Source: Proteles cristata cristata
Lineage: Eukaryota; Chordata; Mammalia; Carnivora; Hyaenidae
Reading direction: 5' to 3'
Length of the DNA stretch: 64,000 nucleotides
Assembly (NCBI GenBank): GCA_017311185.1
Contig: JAESUZ010000432.1
Span: 186,001-250,000 of the forward strand
Positions 10,561 through 21,461 of this stretch are shown piece after piece. Numbering within the stretch: the first letter of the stretch is position 1; each line of letters opens with the position of its first letter. The position numbers and the translations under genes were made by a program. A model generated the notes under the pieces. That model did not search any database, was not told the origin of the DNA, and was given only the letters and a program-made list of their open reading frames with translations.

Positions 10561-10808
10561 CCTGCATTGCACAAAAACTCCTCACTGCTCAGGGCATCAC
10601 AAAAACGGGCACATATGAGATTGTAAAAGCCCGTCACAGAAAGTAAAATATTGGGAGAAGTCATTAAAAAGACGTGACTGCTAGTTGAATCACGAGCTGG
10701 ACCCGATCAAATGGAGCTCCTCACCCTCGCCTATCTTTGGGATGTGTTTTTCCACTTGTTTTCCCATTCCCAGACGCTGTCCAGTTAAAGCCTGTATGTA
10801 AACTTTTT

Positions 10809-11059
10809 AAGATATGGTGGGCAGTGGGGAGCCTGGGTGGCTTAGTCGGTTAAGCGTCCGACTTTCGCTTAGGTCATGATCTCGCGGTTCACGGTTTCGA
10901 ACCCCGCGTCGGGCTCTGTGCTGACTGCCAGCTCAGAGCCTGGAGCCTGTTTCAGTCTGTGACTCCCTCGCTCTCTGACCCTCCCCTGCTCATGCTGTAT
11001 CTCTCTCTCTCTCCTAGAAATAAATAAAAAGATTAAAAAAAAAAAGATATGGTGGGCAG
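10809..11059 (+). mobile_element. Young-type CAN-SINE in the 3' LTR
   Basis: A perfect 16-bp duplication, aagatatggtgggcag, lies at 10809-10824 and 11044-11059. The body carries the window's young-subfamily marks: GGCTTAGTCGG, CTTTCGCTTAGG, GCTGACTGCCAGCTCAGAGCC, TTTCAGTCTGTGACTCCC and CTCCTAGAAATAAATAAA. Intact TSD and low divergence suggest a late insertion. Confidence 0.97.
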
Positions 11060-11202
11060 GTTCAGAGATCTACTCGTCCAGTAAAAGTCTCATACGTAAG
11101 TTGCTTTGCTCATTAAAATTCCTTCTTACCAATCTGAAATGGTCTACCTCTTTTTTTGGCCTTTCCCTGCCCTTTGCATATGGGACCCAGTTTCACATGA
11201 TG

Positions 11203-11418
11203 TTTTTTAAGTGTTTATTTTTGAGAGAGAGAGAGAGAGAGAGAGGCAGAGTGTGAGTGAAAGAGGGGCATAGAGAGAGGGAGACACATAACTGGAAGCA
11301 GACTCCAGGCTCTGAGCTGTCAGCACAGAGCCCTATTAGGAGCTTGAATCCGCAAACCATGAGATCATGACCTGAGCAGAAGTCAGACACCTAACCAATT
11401 GAGCTACCCAGGCGCCCC
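11203..11418 (-). mobile_element. CAN-SINE in the 3' LTR
   Basis: It reads in reverse: T-rich tail, (GA)n tract, GCTCTGAGCTGTCAGCACAGAGCC, GAGATCATGACCTGAGC, and ends GAGCTACCCAGGCGCCCC. It splits the LTR within CCAGTTTCA/CCAATTTCA, probably its target duplication. Confidence 0.95.
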
Positions 11419-11455
11419 GACCAATTTCAGATTATACACAGCAAGCTCCCAGAGT

Positions 11456-12069
11456 TGGGAAGCAATACTCTTATCTCATCAGTTTCATTGCAAGGGCAAA
11501 TAAGGGTAAGGGGCGCAGACACTCATCAGGAGCCCTACACTGACACCACGTCAGGTCAGGTCAAGACTGGACAATCCAGCCATCCCTTAGCTAGGAGCCA
11601 GGTTGTGAAGGTGAGTCACTGACATCTCCTGCCCTGAGAGCTTGTTCTGTATCTGCAAGCAAGAAAGGAAATGACAGCTATTGGTGTTGTGGTCTATCAG
11701 CACTATGCGTAAGTGTGGAAATCACATAGATATTCATGATTAGCTCTGACTGATGAGGAAGGTATTCAGAAAAGACAGAGTGATTAAGCCCATCAGCTCC
11801 TGTGTATTGAGCACCAACGTTGTTCCTGGAAGTGGGAGACACTGCGGGAGAATGGTTTTAGAGAAAACATGGTCTCTGTCACTGAAGTTCAGGATGTTGA
11901 ACTTTCTGGAGTGTCTCTCCTTCAAGATGTGCATGTGGCTGGCTGTAACTTGTCACTCAGATACTTGTTCACGTGTCACACAATCAATATACCTTCTAGA
12001 AGCCCCTACCTCTTTGATGACTCACTTCAGATGACGGACACACAGACTGTAACTGAAAGAATGAAAGGA
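11456..12069. other. Unassigned DNA between provirus and L1
   Basis: No gene is recognised. Overlapping frames at 11740-12087 (64-93 codons) on both strands show no domain. The stretch 11800-11900 (GTATTGAGCACCAACGTTG and following) resembles an old interspersed repeat, unassigned. Confidence 0.45.
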
Positions 12070-12139
12070 GATATTCTATGCAAATAGAAACAAAAAGAAA
12101 GAAGGGGTAGCTACACTTGTATCAAGCAATATAGTCTTT

Positions 12140-12383
12140 AAAACAAAGACTCCAGGGTCACCTGGGTGGCTCAGTCGGTTAAGCGTCCAACTTTGGCTAG
12201 GTTATGACCTCACGGTTCGTGGGACTGAGCCTTGTGTGGGGCTCTGTGCTGACAAATCAGAGCCTGGAGCCTGCTTCAGATTCTTTGTCTCCCTCTCTCT
12301 CTCTGCCCCTCGCACTTTCACACTGTCTCTCACAGTCTCAATAATTAATAAACGTAATTTTTTAAAATAAAACAAAGACTCCA
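12140..12383 (+). mobile_element. CAN-SINE inside L1
   Basis: A perfect 15-bp duplication, aaaacaaagactcca, lies at 12140-12154 and 12369-12383. The head is GGTCACCTGGGTGGCTCAG. The L1 sequence reads straight across the insertion. Confidence 0.96.
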
Positions 12384-12979
12384 ACAAAAAACAAACAAGA
12401 GTATTATATAAAGTAGACATTGCAACAGGAGGATATAACATATATAAATATTTATGCACCCAACATTGGAGCACATAAATATAGAAAGCAGATATTAACA
12501 GACCTAAAGGGAGAAATAGAGACTAATACATTAATAGTAGGGGACTTCAATACCCTTCCTACATCAGTGGGTAGGGCATCCAGACAAAAAATGAATAAGG
12601 AAACATCAGCCTTAACCAACACCTTAGACCAGATGGACTTAGATGTATCAGAACATTTAATTCCCAAACAAGAATTCACATTCCTCTCAGCTGAACTGGG
12701 AACATTCCCCAGGACTCATCACATGTTCAGCCACAAAACAAGTCTTAATACATTTTTGAAGATTGAAATCATAGGAAGAATCTTTTCTGGCCTATTAGAA
12801 ACTATCAGAAAGAGAAACTTAGAAAATAGTCCTATTTATTATTGAATAAAAAAAGAATAAAATACCTAGGAATAAATTTAACTTAGGAGGAGAAAGACCT
12901 GTACACTGAAAAGTGCAAGACATTGTTAAAAGAAATGGAAGAAGACACGATTAAATAAGATATTGTCTGCTCATGAATT

Positions 12980-13229
12980 GAAAGAACATTGTTAGGGGCG
13001 CCTGGGTGGCTTAGTCGGTTAAGCATCCGACTTTCGCTTAGGTCATGATCTCGCGGTTCGTGGGTTCGGGCCCCGCGTCGGGCTCTGTGCTGACTGCCAG
13101 CTCAGAGCCTGGAGCCTGTTTCAGTCTGTGACTCCCTCTCTCTCTGACCCTCCCCTGCTCACACTGTGTCTCTCTCCTAGAAATAAATAAAACATTTAAA
13201 AAATTAAAAAAAAAAAAGAAAGAACATTG
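12980..13229 (+). mobile_element. Young-type CAN-SINE inside L1
   Basis: The duplication gaaagaacattg lies at 12980-12991 and 13218-13229. The body has the GGCTTAGTCGG, CTTTCGCTTAGG and GCTGACTGCCAGC marks. The tail is long and nearly pure A. Confidence 0.96.
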
Positions 13230-13237
13230 ATAAAATA

Positions 13238-13461
13238 TTTAATGTTGGAGTGCCTGTGTGGCTCAGTTGTTTAAGCGACCGACTTCGGCTCAGGTCACTA
13301 TCTCGTGGTTTGTGGGTTCGAGCCCTACGTTGGGCTCTGTGCTAACAGCTTGGAGCCTGGAGCCTGCTTCAGATTCTGTGTCTCCCTCTCTCTCTGTCCC
13401 TCCCTACTTGCACTCTGTCTCTCGAAAATAAATAAACATTAAAAAAAATTAAGTTTAATGT
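13238..13461 (+). mobile_element. CAN-SINE inside L1, 16 bp after the previous one
   Basis: The short duplication tttaatgt lies at 13238-13245 and 13454-13461. The head GGAGTGCCTGTGTGGCTCAG is more diverged than that of its neighbour, so it is probably the older of the pair. It has its own TSD, so the two are separate insertions. Confidence 0.93.
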
Positions 13462-13834
13462 CAAACATAAATTTAAAATGTACATGCTAACCAAAGCAAT
13501 CTACAGATTTGATGCAATCTCCATCAAATTCCAATGGCATGTTTCACAGAATGTAATATAAACAATTCTAAAATTTGTACAGAACCACTAAAGGCCTCAA
13601 ATAACCAAAGTGATTTTGAGAAAAAAACAAAGCCAGGAGCATCAGTATCCCTGATTTCAAGCTATATTACGAAGCTATAGTAACCAAAACACTATGACAT
13701 TGGCATAAAAACAGACACATAGATCAACTGAACAGAATAGAGAAGTCGAAAATAAACCCATTCCCATGTTTAAGCTGCATTATTTACAATAGCCAAGACA
13801 TGGAAGAAACCAAAGTAACTAATAGGTAAAGAGT

Positions 13835-13884
13835 TATAGATAGAGAGATAGAGAGAGAGATAGATAGATAGATGATAGATAGAT

Positions 13885-13927
<43 letters not shown>

Positions 13928-13970
13928 GATAGATAGAGACAGAGAGATAGAGATATGTATAGACAGAGAT
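13835..13970 (+). repeat. (GATA)n microsatellite, compound
   Basis: Imperfect GATA units interrupted by GATG and GAGA variants, with the longest pure run near 13886-13926. It lies inside the L1 remnant. A (TG)n run, broken by TTTG and TCTG, follows at about 13988-14020. Confidence 0.97.
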
Positions 13971-14448
13971 ATGTCTATATCTATATAATGTGTGTGTGTT
14001 TGTGTGTGTGTCTGTGTGTAATTTTGCCATTTGTGACAACACGGATAGACCTTGAGGGATTTATAAATGAAATAAAGTGAAAGTTAAGTGAAATAAATCA
14101 GAGAAAGACAAATACTGCATGATCTCTCTCATATGTGGGGCAAAGTGGGTGAAAGGGTCAAAATGTACAAACTTCCAGTTATAAAGGAAATAGTTCATGG
14201 GAAAGTAATGTTCAGCATGATGACTATAGTTAATAATATTATATATTGTATATTTGAAAGTTGTGAAGAGAGTAAAAGCCCTCATCACAAAACCAAAAAA
14301 AAAAAAATCTTTTATAACTTTGGTGATCGATGTTAACTAGACTTATTATAGTGACCACTTCACAATATAGACAAATATCGAATCATTATGTTGTATACCA
14401 TGAATTAATATCATGTTATATGTCAATTATACCTCAAAAAATAAATAA

Positions 14449-14640
14449 CAATGAGATGGAAAAAAATGATAGGAAATATATAGCTTTAAAATTTAATGTA
14501 GTGAATACAGAAAAGAAGTTATTAGCCTTATAATAGGCAGACCACAAGAAGTCTATAAAAAGTGATCTCTTTTGGTCACAAAAAGCTAACATTTAAATAC
14601 AGAATTTGGGAGTGGTTTGGAACCCAAATTCAGTGCATAC
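14449..14640. other. Unassigned AT-rich DNA
   Basis: No recognisable element is present between the L1 end and the next SINE. Confidence 0.6.
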
Positions 14641-14894
14641 AAAAAGAATATCTGTGGGGCGCCTGGGTGGCTTAGTCGGTTAAGCGTCCGACTTTCACTC
14701 AGGTCATGATCTCGCAGTTTGTGGGTTCGAGCCCCGCGTCGGGCTCTGTGCTGACTGCCAGCTCAGAGCCTGGAGCCTGTTTCAGCCTGTGACTCCCCCT
14801 CTCTCTGACCCTCCTCTGCTCACGCTGTCTCTCTCTCTCTCCTAAAAATAAAAAAAACATTAAAAAAAAATTAAAAAAAAAAAGAATATCTGTG
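14641..14894 (+). mobile_element. Young-type CAN-SINE
   Basis: A perfect 16-bp duplication, aaaaagaatatctgtg, lies at 14641-14656 and 14879-14894. The start is GGGCGCCTGGGTGGCTTAG and the B-box GGGTTCGAGCCCCGCGTCGG is intact, so the Pol III promoter sequence looks complete. Confidence 0.97.
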
Positions 14895-15003
14895 AGTGGA
14901 AACTTTGTACCACTATGCATGAGCAAAAAATTAAAAAAAAAAGAAAGAAAATTCAGTGTAAGTTATTTTTACCCTTTCCGTGATCCATTAGTACTTTCTT
15001 CTT

Positions 15004-15267
15004 CTTGTGGAATTTATTTTTAATTTTTTAAAGTTTATTTATTTATTTTTAAGAGAGGGAAAGAGAGAGGGAGAAAGAGAGAGAACGTGCATAATTGGGG
15101 AAGAGGCAGAGAGAAAGAGGGAGACACAGAATCTGAAGCAGGCTTCAGGCTCTGAGCTGTCAAAAGAGCTGACGTGGGGCTCGAACTCACAAACTGTAAG
15201 ATCACGACCTGAGCCCAAGTTAGATGCTTAACGGACTGAGCCACCCAGGCCCTCCTTGTGGAATTTA
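15004..15267 (-). mobile_element. CAN-SINE
   Basis: The 13-bp duplication cttgtggaattta lies at 15004-15016 and 15255-15267. It reads in reverse and ends with ACTGAGCCACCCAGGCCCTC. The 74-codon forward frame through it is an artefact of the GA-rich tract. Confidence 0.96.
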
Positions 15268-15763
15268 AACATTCAGTTTTACATTATAAATTTATGTCTA
15301 CTACTTTACTTTCCTCCTATATGTAAACAATATTATTGTTTATTTGTTTATTTTTTCTCTATTTTTTATTAAGCCATAATTTATAGACAGTAAAATTAAC
15401 TCATGCAATGCACAATTCTGTGAGTCTTGATTAACCTACATAGAATCACCACAGGAATCACAGCATCTCCAACCGTTCATTCCCTCAGTCTCCTTGCAGT
15501 CCAGCCTTTTCTGGACCTCCAACCCCTAAGAGCTAGGGGGCTGTTTTCTGCCTCTCTAGTTTTACCCTTGCAAACACATCATATAAGTGGCACCATACAA
15601 GGAATTACAGATGTTAAGAGTTTTAGTAGTGCCTGGTATGGGGATAAACACAGAGCAGCCTTTTTAGTAGCAGAAGAAAGTGATCACTACTCAACTGTTG
15701 GCATTTTACCTGTCTCATAACTTTGTCACTTTTTAGTTTCTGTTGGGTTTGTTTGTTTGCTTG
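15268..15763. other. Old interspersed-repeat-like DNA
   Basis: The stretch 15365-15640 (CCATAATTTATAGACAGTAAAA, then TAAGTGGCACCATACAAGGA) resembles old L1 3' sequence found in many mammals. I cannot fix family or orientation. The 97-codon frame here has no domain. Confidence 0.4.
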
Positions 15764-15976
15764 TTTTTTTTTAAGTGTTTTTTTTTTGAGAGAGAGAGAG
15801 AGAGAGAGAGCAAGAGTGAGCAAGCACACGTGTGAACAGGGAAACGGCAGAGAAACATGGAGAGAGAGAGAATCCCAAATAGGCTCCAAGCTCAGTGCAG
15901 ATCTCTAGAGTGTGAGATCATAACCTGAGCCAAAATCAAGAGTCTGACACTTCATGGACTGAGCCTCGTGTGTTGG
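15764..15976 (-). mobile_element. CAN-SINE, diverged
   Basis: T-rich tail, (GA)n tract, CAAGCTCAGTGCAGA body, GAGATCATAACCTGAGCC and ACTGAGCCTCGTGTGTTGGGG. The tRNA head is degraded. No clear TSD; old copy. Confidence 0.85.
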
Positions 15977-16263
15977 GGTTATTAGCGTTAATGCATAAGA
16001 AAAAACAAAGAAATAAAGAATTCGCCCATGGTCTCCGCGGAGGTTGGAAGTACTTTCCTCTTCCATCCATGGAGTCTGGAGGGAGAGGCCGTCCATGCAG
16101 CCACGTTAAACACAAGTGCAATTACAAAGATGATTTCTGCTGTCTGGTTAGTGCATTGACGGCAGGGGAAATTATTGCAGATTCTACTGCCTTCAGGAAA
16201 ATAGATGTTTTTGTCTTATGGATTTAGCTATATGGTCAGTGAAAATTCTATTTTGTCCTCATG

Positions 16264-16265
<2 letters not shown>

Positions 16266-16294
<29 letters not shown>
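16266..16294 (+). repeat. (TG)n microsatellite
   Basis: About 14 TG units, followed by a CACACGCACATGTGCACA stretch. Confidence 0.97.
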
Positions 16295-19200
16295 CACACG
16301 CACATGTGCACATTTGACACAAGAAAACCCTAAATAGTTCTGTGGATTGGAAAGAAACTTTTCCCTCACTGTAGAGGTGAAACTTTGAAACCTGAAAGCT
16401 GCAGTGTTTCTCTTAGACTGTTTTCTTCATCTTCCTCTCCTTGCACTGAACCACACTGTTCAGAAGTGCACTGCTTTAGAAATCTGTGAATTACCCAGAC
16501 GGAAGGAAGGAAGCAGAAGGGCCCCTGAGGTGAAGTTAACCTCTGTGGGTAGAGGGTGGGTTTCTCCTAAAGGAGTGTGAGGACCACACTCTACCTGAAG
16601 CAGAGGGAAATTTCCACTGTGGAGGCAAGTGGGTGGCCTCAAGAAACGGGAGCAAGGACTCACCACTCCTTAAAAAGACTTGAGTGCCACACGCACGTCT
16701 GTTTTCACTGTGAATATTGCCAGTTTTTTAATGTCACTGAAAATTTTAAAATTCTTCCTGTAGATTCATATTATGACCATAAGGAGTATGTTTTCCAATA
16801 ATTCTCTTAAAATAGGACATGCATTTTCAGAGTCTTTCCACATCCAAAAAAATTTTCTGTTGCCTTCAGTCATTAAATATACACTTCTAAAAACAAAACC
16901 GTTCAGTCACAATTCCTTCTCAGCACTCTCTGGGGCCACTTGGAAATATCTAGATACAAATCCTTTTTAGGCTAACTCACCGACAAATGAGTAAGCTCTT
17001 TTGTTCAGAATACATAGTTGTATTTTGAAGGCAGAAATGCTTTCTTTAATAATATGTTTTTAGATTTAGCTAATGAAGCTTTAGCTTCTTTTGTCAAAAG
17101 ATCTTCCTTGTTTTAATTTTGGTGCCATTCCCTTCCCTAATCGCTCTTGCCCCAGTCTTTGGTTCTAGTAAGGATACCTACAGATGTGTTATTCTGTACC
17201 GGGGTGATACTGTTCCTATCAGTCCCTGCCTGGCCCCCAGGCACAATCAGTAGATGTACCTAAAATATGCATGGCATCGATCCCCATGATGAGGGAAATG
17301 AAGGCAAGAGAAATGCAGCTTCAATTAAATCTCCATACAGTGCACAGATCACTGATAGACACTTGAAACATGCAAAGCATGACTTTCCTCAACACCTCAT
17401 GGCTGCCTTAGTTCTGTAATGTTTTTGCTTCATTAAAGACTAAAAATAACCTTATCTTAAGAGCAGCTCACCCCTCGAGGTCCTGAAAGCCTTGCTTCAA
17501 ATATCTTAGAAACTTTATCTCCATCCTTCCATAAACCTAAAAATATATAATCAGTCACACCCCTCACAATCTTAGTGCAGCTCTTTCTGCCCAGGAGTCC
17601 TGTCCCTGTGCCCTAATACAATCACCTTTTAGCACCAAAGACATCTTAAGAATTCTTTCTTAGCTCTCTGTGTAAGAACCCCATCACCTGGCTCCTCACT
17701 GCTAACTCCAGGCTCTTTCTCTATTGCTGTCCATCGTCATTCACTTATGGGGAGCCAGTGTTCAAGTTCCTGTTCAAGTTCACCTCTATTTCCCCAGAGT
17801 GTAGTATGATGTGTGTATAAATCTGGTGGCTTCCCTATTAAAAGCGGCCTATCTCCAAACCTACATAAAGAATGAAAACCTAAATATACATTCACTCTGT
17901 CATCAGAATTCAGAAGATGCTTTACTGTTTAAAGGTCAATGGAATTGTATAAATAAAATAAAGCTGGTAGCCATGTTTACTTGGTCTCTTTCAGAGCACA
18001 TAGGGAGATCGTTATCCATTCGTGGTATAATGGGTTCTACGGTTCCAATATCCAAAGATGATTTTGATCAGAAAATTGAGCAGCTGTCTCTTTACTACGT
18101 GTTTGAGGCATGTTCAAGGAGCTACAGTTCTGTTTCTTGAGTACTGCTCTCTGACAACCATTAAAGACAAACTCTCCTCTTCTTCCAAAAACAGATAACA
18201 TATAAGTTACTTATGTACTAAGCTCTATTCCATGGACTAAAATAAAGACCCTTGATCCATGTCATTTCTCATGATATGCATCAATTAATTGACATTATAA
18301 CACTCTTCCTTCATCTTTCATCACTGCCTAAAGATAGGATTTAGTCACAGCCTGAGTCTTTCTGCCCTTTTTTCCCCTTCCCTCAAATAAGTGAGTGCCT
18401 GCAGCTTCCATTTCTCTTAATGAGGTCCTTTAAACCGACTTACTCCTGACCACAAATTCGTGGGTATAGGAAGGAGACTCTTCTTTTTTACTGATCCCAT
18501 TAGTAAACCATTTTCAAAAATGAATCAAGAGATAAAATTCGTCTTTCAGATCTTTGTCAAAGTACTTTATCTAAAGCATTACATCCAGTCAGCACATGCT
18601 TACTATGTTGGAGCTGAGTGTTTATTAAATTCACTTGATGATAAAGTCTTGATACTGCTTAGTAATATAATGTAATTTCACCCTGGAATATTCATGTTCT
18701 ATGTATCAGATTTGTCATCTGGCTTTATATTTCCAATTGAGTAAATGACATATATGATGAGAATTTAGATTCACTTTCTCTATCAATGTCTCATTCTTGT
18801 CATTAAAGTGTCTCTTTGCACTGCGTTAAATTGCCATTTATAAAATTTGTGGTTTTATAAAGCAGATATCTTTTGTTCTAGTTTGGGGAAAAGAATTTTA
18901 AAATAGGAGTTCAATAATTCATGAATACACGAATATTGAGATAGTAGTCAGGAAATGTCATGAACATTTTCACATTGTTTAAATTCAGTCTTGATAGTTA
19001 ATGACTTAAGTTTTGTTCTCACAATGACTCATTTTATTTTCATATTCTAGTATGAACTACTTACCAGTGATTTAACTGGGGGTATCACTTTGGAGTAGAA
19101 AAAGAAGGCAATGACAATGATATGCAACAATTACTTTATTGTGATAGTGATTATACAGTAGCCATGTAATTATACACTGCTGATCTGAAAACTCTGGACA

Positions 19201-19870
19201 GTTAAAAAATACCTAAGTAGAACTCCCTGCTGAGCTGATGACTAATCAATAGTGATGCCATTTCTTAGAAAGAAAAAATGCCATTCTAATAAATTGCTTG
19301 GATGATTTGCACAAGTACCCACATTATGCCTAACTCATGCACAATAATTTGAGAGATCTAACTCTCTCCCGGCAAGCCTTTTCAGGCAATTGCTTTTCTT
19401 GTTAGATCGAAGAGCTAGTGATGTTTTATAATTAATGATACTGAATAGTGTTAGACTGTTCTGAAGTACATCTGATACATGTGAAATACATATACAAACT
19501 GAACACAAGAATAGTAAGATGTCTTCCAGACTAGACTAAGTCGTGTGTCCAGTAAAATGGAAAAAGTTTGAGTTGTAACAAGTTAAGTTGAATGACTCAC
19601 TAGTCAAAATAAACGTGTAAAATAAACATTCTGAAATTCCAATTGCATATAATACACACTCGCAGAGAAACTTTTATGTATCAGACACTACCTGCTTGAG
19701 GCTAGGGATAGAGAGATGAATAAGATGCTAGCTAATTGTGTTCTCCAGATGCTCCCAGTGAACTAGGAGAGTGATCCATGTAAACAAATGAATGCCTCAT
19801 AAGACTGTCAGCAAAAGTACCTGGCAAATAGTAATTCTCCTATACAGTTTTTTTTTCTTTTTCATCTTGG
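16295..19870. other. Long unassigned single-copy-like region
   Basis: About 3.6 kb without a SINE, an L1 or any recognisable coding frame, the longest repeat-poor stretch of the window. The longest frame (17811-18137, 109 codons) has no motif. The 19670-19800 part (CTTTTATGTATCAGACACTA and following) looks like a degraded ancient repeat. Conserved non-coding elements could lie here, but sequence alone cannot show that. Confidence 0.5.
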
Positions 19871-19875
19871 CTTAA

Positions 19876-20028
19876 TGGAAGTTGGGACTGGATTGCAGTG
19901 GCGAACCCCTGGAGAAAGTGGTCCACTCACCCCAGCAAGTCCAGCCAATCTTCACCAAGGAAGTGGTGATGCCAGAACTGAATCCAGAAGGGGTCACGAT
20001 GTTCCAGAGAGAGATCAGGACACCGTGA
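19876..20028 (+). other. Short coding-like stretch of unknown origin (exon or processed-pseudogene fragment?)
   Basis: This frame is open for 50 codons and ends in TGA at 20026. Its composition is protein-like: EPLEKVVHSPQQVQPIFTKE, then VVMPELNPEGVTMFQREIR. A T-rich pyrimidine run (about 19848-19866) ends before an AG at 19880-19881, which could be a splice acceptor; the frame from 19882 remains open. No start codon is needed if it is a terminal exon. After the TGA the sequence has no long frame. I do not recognise the protein. It may be a last exon, a pseudogene fragment or chance; the codon pattern makes pure chance less attractive but not excluded. Confidence 0.3.
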
Positions 20029-20430
20029 AGTCTCAGTCTTCTGTGTTTGTGCTCACTCTGCCCTTGCTGCTGCCGTCTACCCGTCGAAATATTGCAGCAC
20101 CGTTCTTGGCTTCCTATCACTTGTAGTCCCAGAAGTTGAACTGGTCTTTGAGAATAGACTGCTTACTGCTCATTTTATATCATTCTCCGCTGAAGACATT
20201 AGCTACATAAAATCAAGGGTAACCAAAGAAGATCCTTCTCAGTTAACACAGATATTTCAATGATCAAAATAAGAAACCAAAATTATAAGTTCAAAAAATC
20301 ACCTAGTGCACTGAGCCTTTAGAAATGCATGCAGAAAACTGACTGAAGCCTAAGGCTGCTTGATTTGAGTAACACCTTCCCGTTCAGTGGGGTTTGACTT
20401 AGAAGAGTTATTTATCCTCTCTGCATCTCT
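20029..20430. other. Unassigned DNA
   Basis: Nothing recognisable. It would be 3' UTR if the preceding stretch were a terminal exon; no AATAAA is obvious nearby. Confidence 0.45.
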
Positions 20431-20638
20431 CTTTTTTTAAAAGAGTATTTATTTATTTTGAGAAAGACAGAGACAGAGTGGGGTGGAGCAGAGACAGGAG
20501 AAAGAGAATCCCAAGCAGGTTCTGTACTGCCAGCACAGAACCCCACTTTGAGACCACAAACTCACGAAACCATGAAATCGTACCCTGAGTGGAAACCAAG
20601 AATTGTACGCTTAACCAACTGAGCCACCCAGGCACCCC
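20431..20638 (-). mobile_element. CAN-SINE
   Basis: T-run and TTTATTTATTTTGAGAAAGA tail, body GTTCTGTACTGCCAGCACAGA, and end ACTGAGCCACCCAGGCACCCC. Moderately diverged; no clean TSD. Confidence 0.93.
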
Positions 20639-21068
20639 ATTCATCTTTTGTTTTTTAAATCTTCATATGGATGTATGAATAGTACCAATTTTGTATACCT
20701 ACTCTGATGATTAAATGAGATAATCTGTATAAAGTGCTCATTGCAATTGACTTAAAAATTCAAATTAGATTCTATACTATTTTACCCTTTATCAGCCTAA
20801 TAATTTATGAGTCTAAATGACTTTAAATAGTATGTCTCACATATTTTAAACACTGATTTTATATATTATAAATCAGTAATTTTTAAAGTGTGTATTTTAG
20901 AGCCTCAGAGTCTGCTGGGTTGGGGGAAGGAAGCTAAGTGACCAATGCTAGCCCTCATTCAACCTATGGGAGTTCCAAGCACTGGGGTCCAAGTGTTTAA
21001 GACGCACTTGAGCATTTTTACAATCTTTAAGTTGAAACATTTTGTATTTTCTTAAAAGAACTTACCTT

Positions 21069-21220
21069 GGGTCGCCAGGGTGCCTCAGCTGGTTGAGCAT
21101 CCAACTCTTGATTTCTGCTCATGTCATGATCTCACGATTCATGAGTTAGAGCCATACATGCCCCACCACACTTGGGCTCTCTCTCTTTCAAAGTAAATAA
21201 ATAAACACTAAAAAAAAAAA
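21069..21220 (+). mobile_element. CAN-SINE, internally shortened
   Basis: The head GGTCGCCAGGGTGCCTCAGC and TCATGATCTCACGATTCATG are present, but the body after GGGCTCTCTCTC is cut short before the A-rich tail. Length is about 150 bases against roughly 210-220 for neighbours. AAAAGAACT occurs on both sides (21054 and 21219). Confidence 0.88.
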
Positions 21221-21319
21221 AAGAACTAGACACCAACTCTTGATATTTAGAATTTATACAATTTTAATTATATAATATATATCATGTATTTTGAATATTT
21301 TGAATATATTTTTATTTAA

Positions 21320-21460
21320 ATTCCAGGCAGTTAACATACAGTGTCATATTCATTTCAGGTGTACAAAGTGGTAATTCAACACTTCTATACACCACACAGT
21401 GCGCATCACAACAAGTGCCCTTCTTATTCCCCTTCACCTATTTCACCTATGCCCTCACCT
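21320..21460 (-). mobile_element. L1 3'-end fragment
   Basis: Reads as the reverse complement of an L1 3' UTR: TTAACATACAGTGTCATATT, TTTCAGGTGTACAAAGTGG, ACTTCTATACACCACACAGT and CATCACAACAAGTGCCC. 5'-truncated, old copy. Confidence 0.7.
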
Positions 21461-21461
21461 A

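Larger units (their letters stand above)
10561..11455 (+). mobile_element. 3' LTR remnant, split by two SINEs
   Basis: Partner of the 4430-4745 block. It shares GCATTGCAC, an AGATATGG region, GAGATCTACTCG, CATTAAA, CTTTCCCTGCCCTTTGCATATGG and CAGTTTCA, then CAGATTATACACAGCAAGCTCCC after the second SINE. SINEs occupy 10825-11043 (+) and 11203-11418 (-). With those removed the LTR is roughly 460 bases. The divergence of the two LTRs from one another indicates an old integration. Confidence 0.7.
12070..14448 (+). mobile_element. L1 (LINE-1) remnant with internal deletions
   Basis: A 141-codon open frame at 12420-12842 encodes the second half of an ORF2p endonuclease domain: YINIYAPN at its start and LIVGDFNT at about 12525-12550, holding the conserved Asp and Asn of the APE-type nuclease. 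The element then jumps at about 12842 to the far C-terminal half of ORF2 (AAATACCTAGGAATAAA), omitting nearly all of the reverse transcriptase. It continues through 13460-13830 and ends in an L1 3' UTR (GCATGATCTCTCTCATATG to the A-rich end near 14448). Three SINEs (12155, 12992, 13246) and a GATA microsatellite interrupt it. Stops are frequent, so it is dead. Confidence 0.85.

Noticed and set aside
12420..12845. 141-codon frame as a stand-alone gene
   Set aside because: It is a piece of the L1 ORF2 endonuclease with a deletion right after it.
13835..13970. Regular GATA spacing as a CRISPR-like array
   Set aside because: It is a simple tetranucleotide microsatellite without spacers, in vertebrate DNA.
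17811..18140. 109-codon forward frame
   Set aside because: No recognisable domain, no start or splice context, unremarkable composition; expected by chance in 64 kb.
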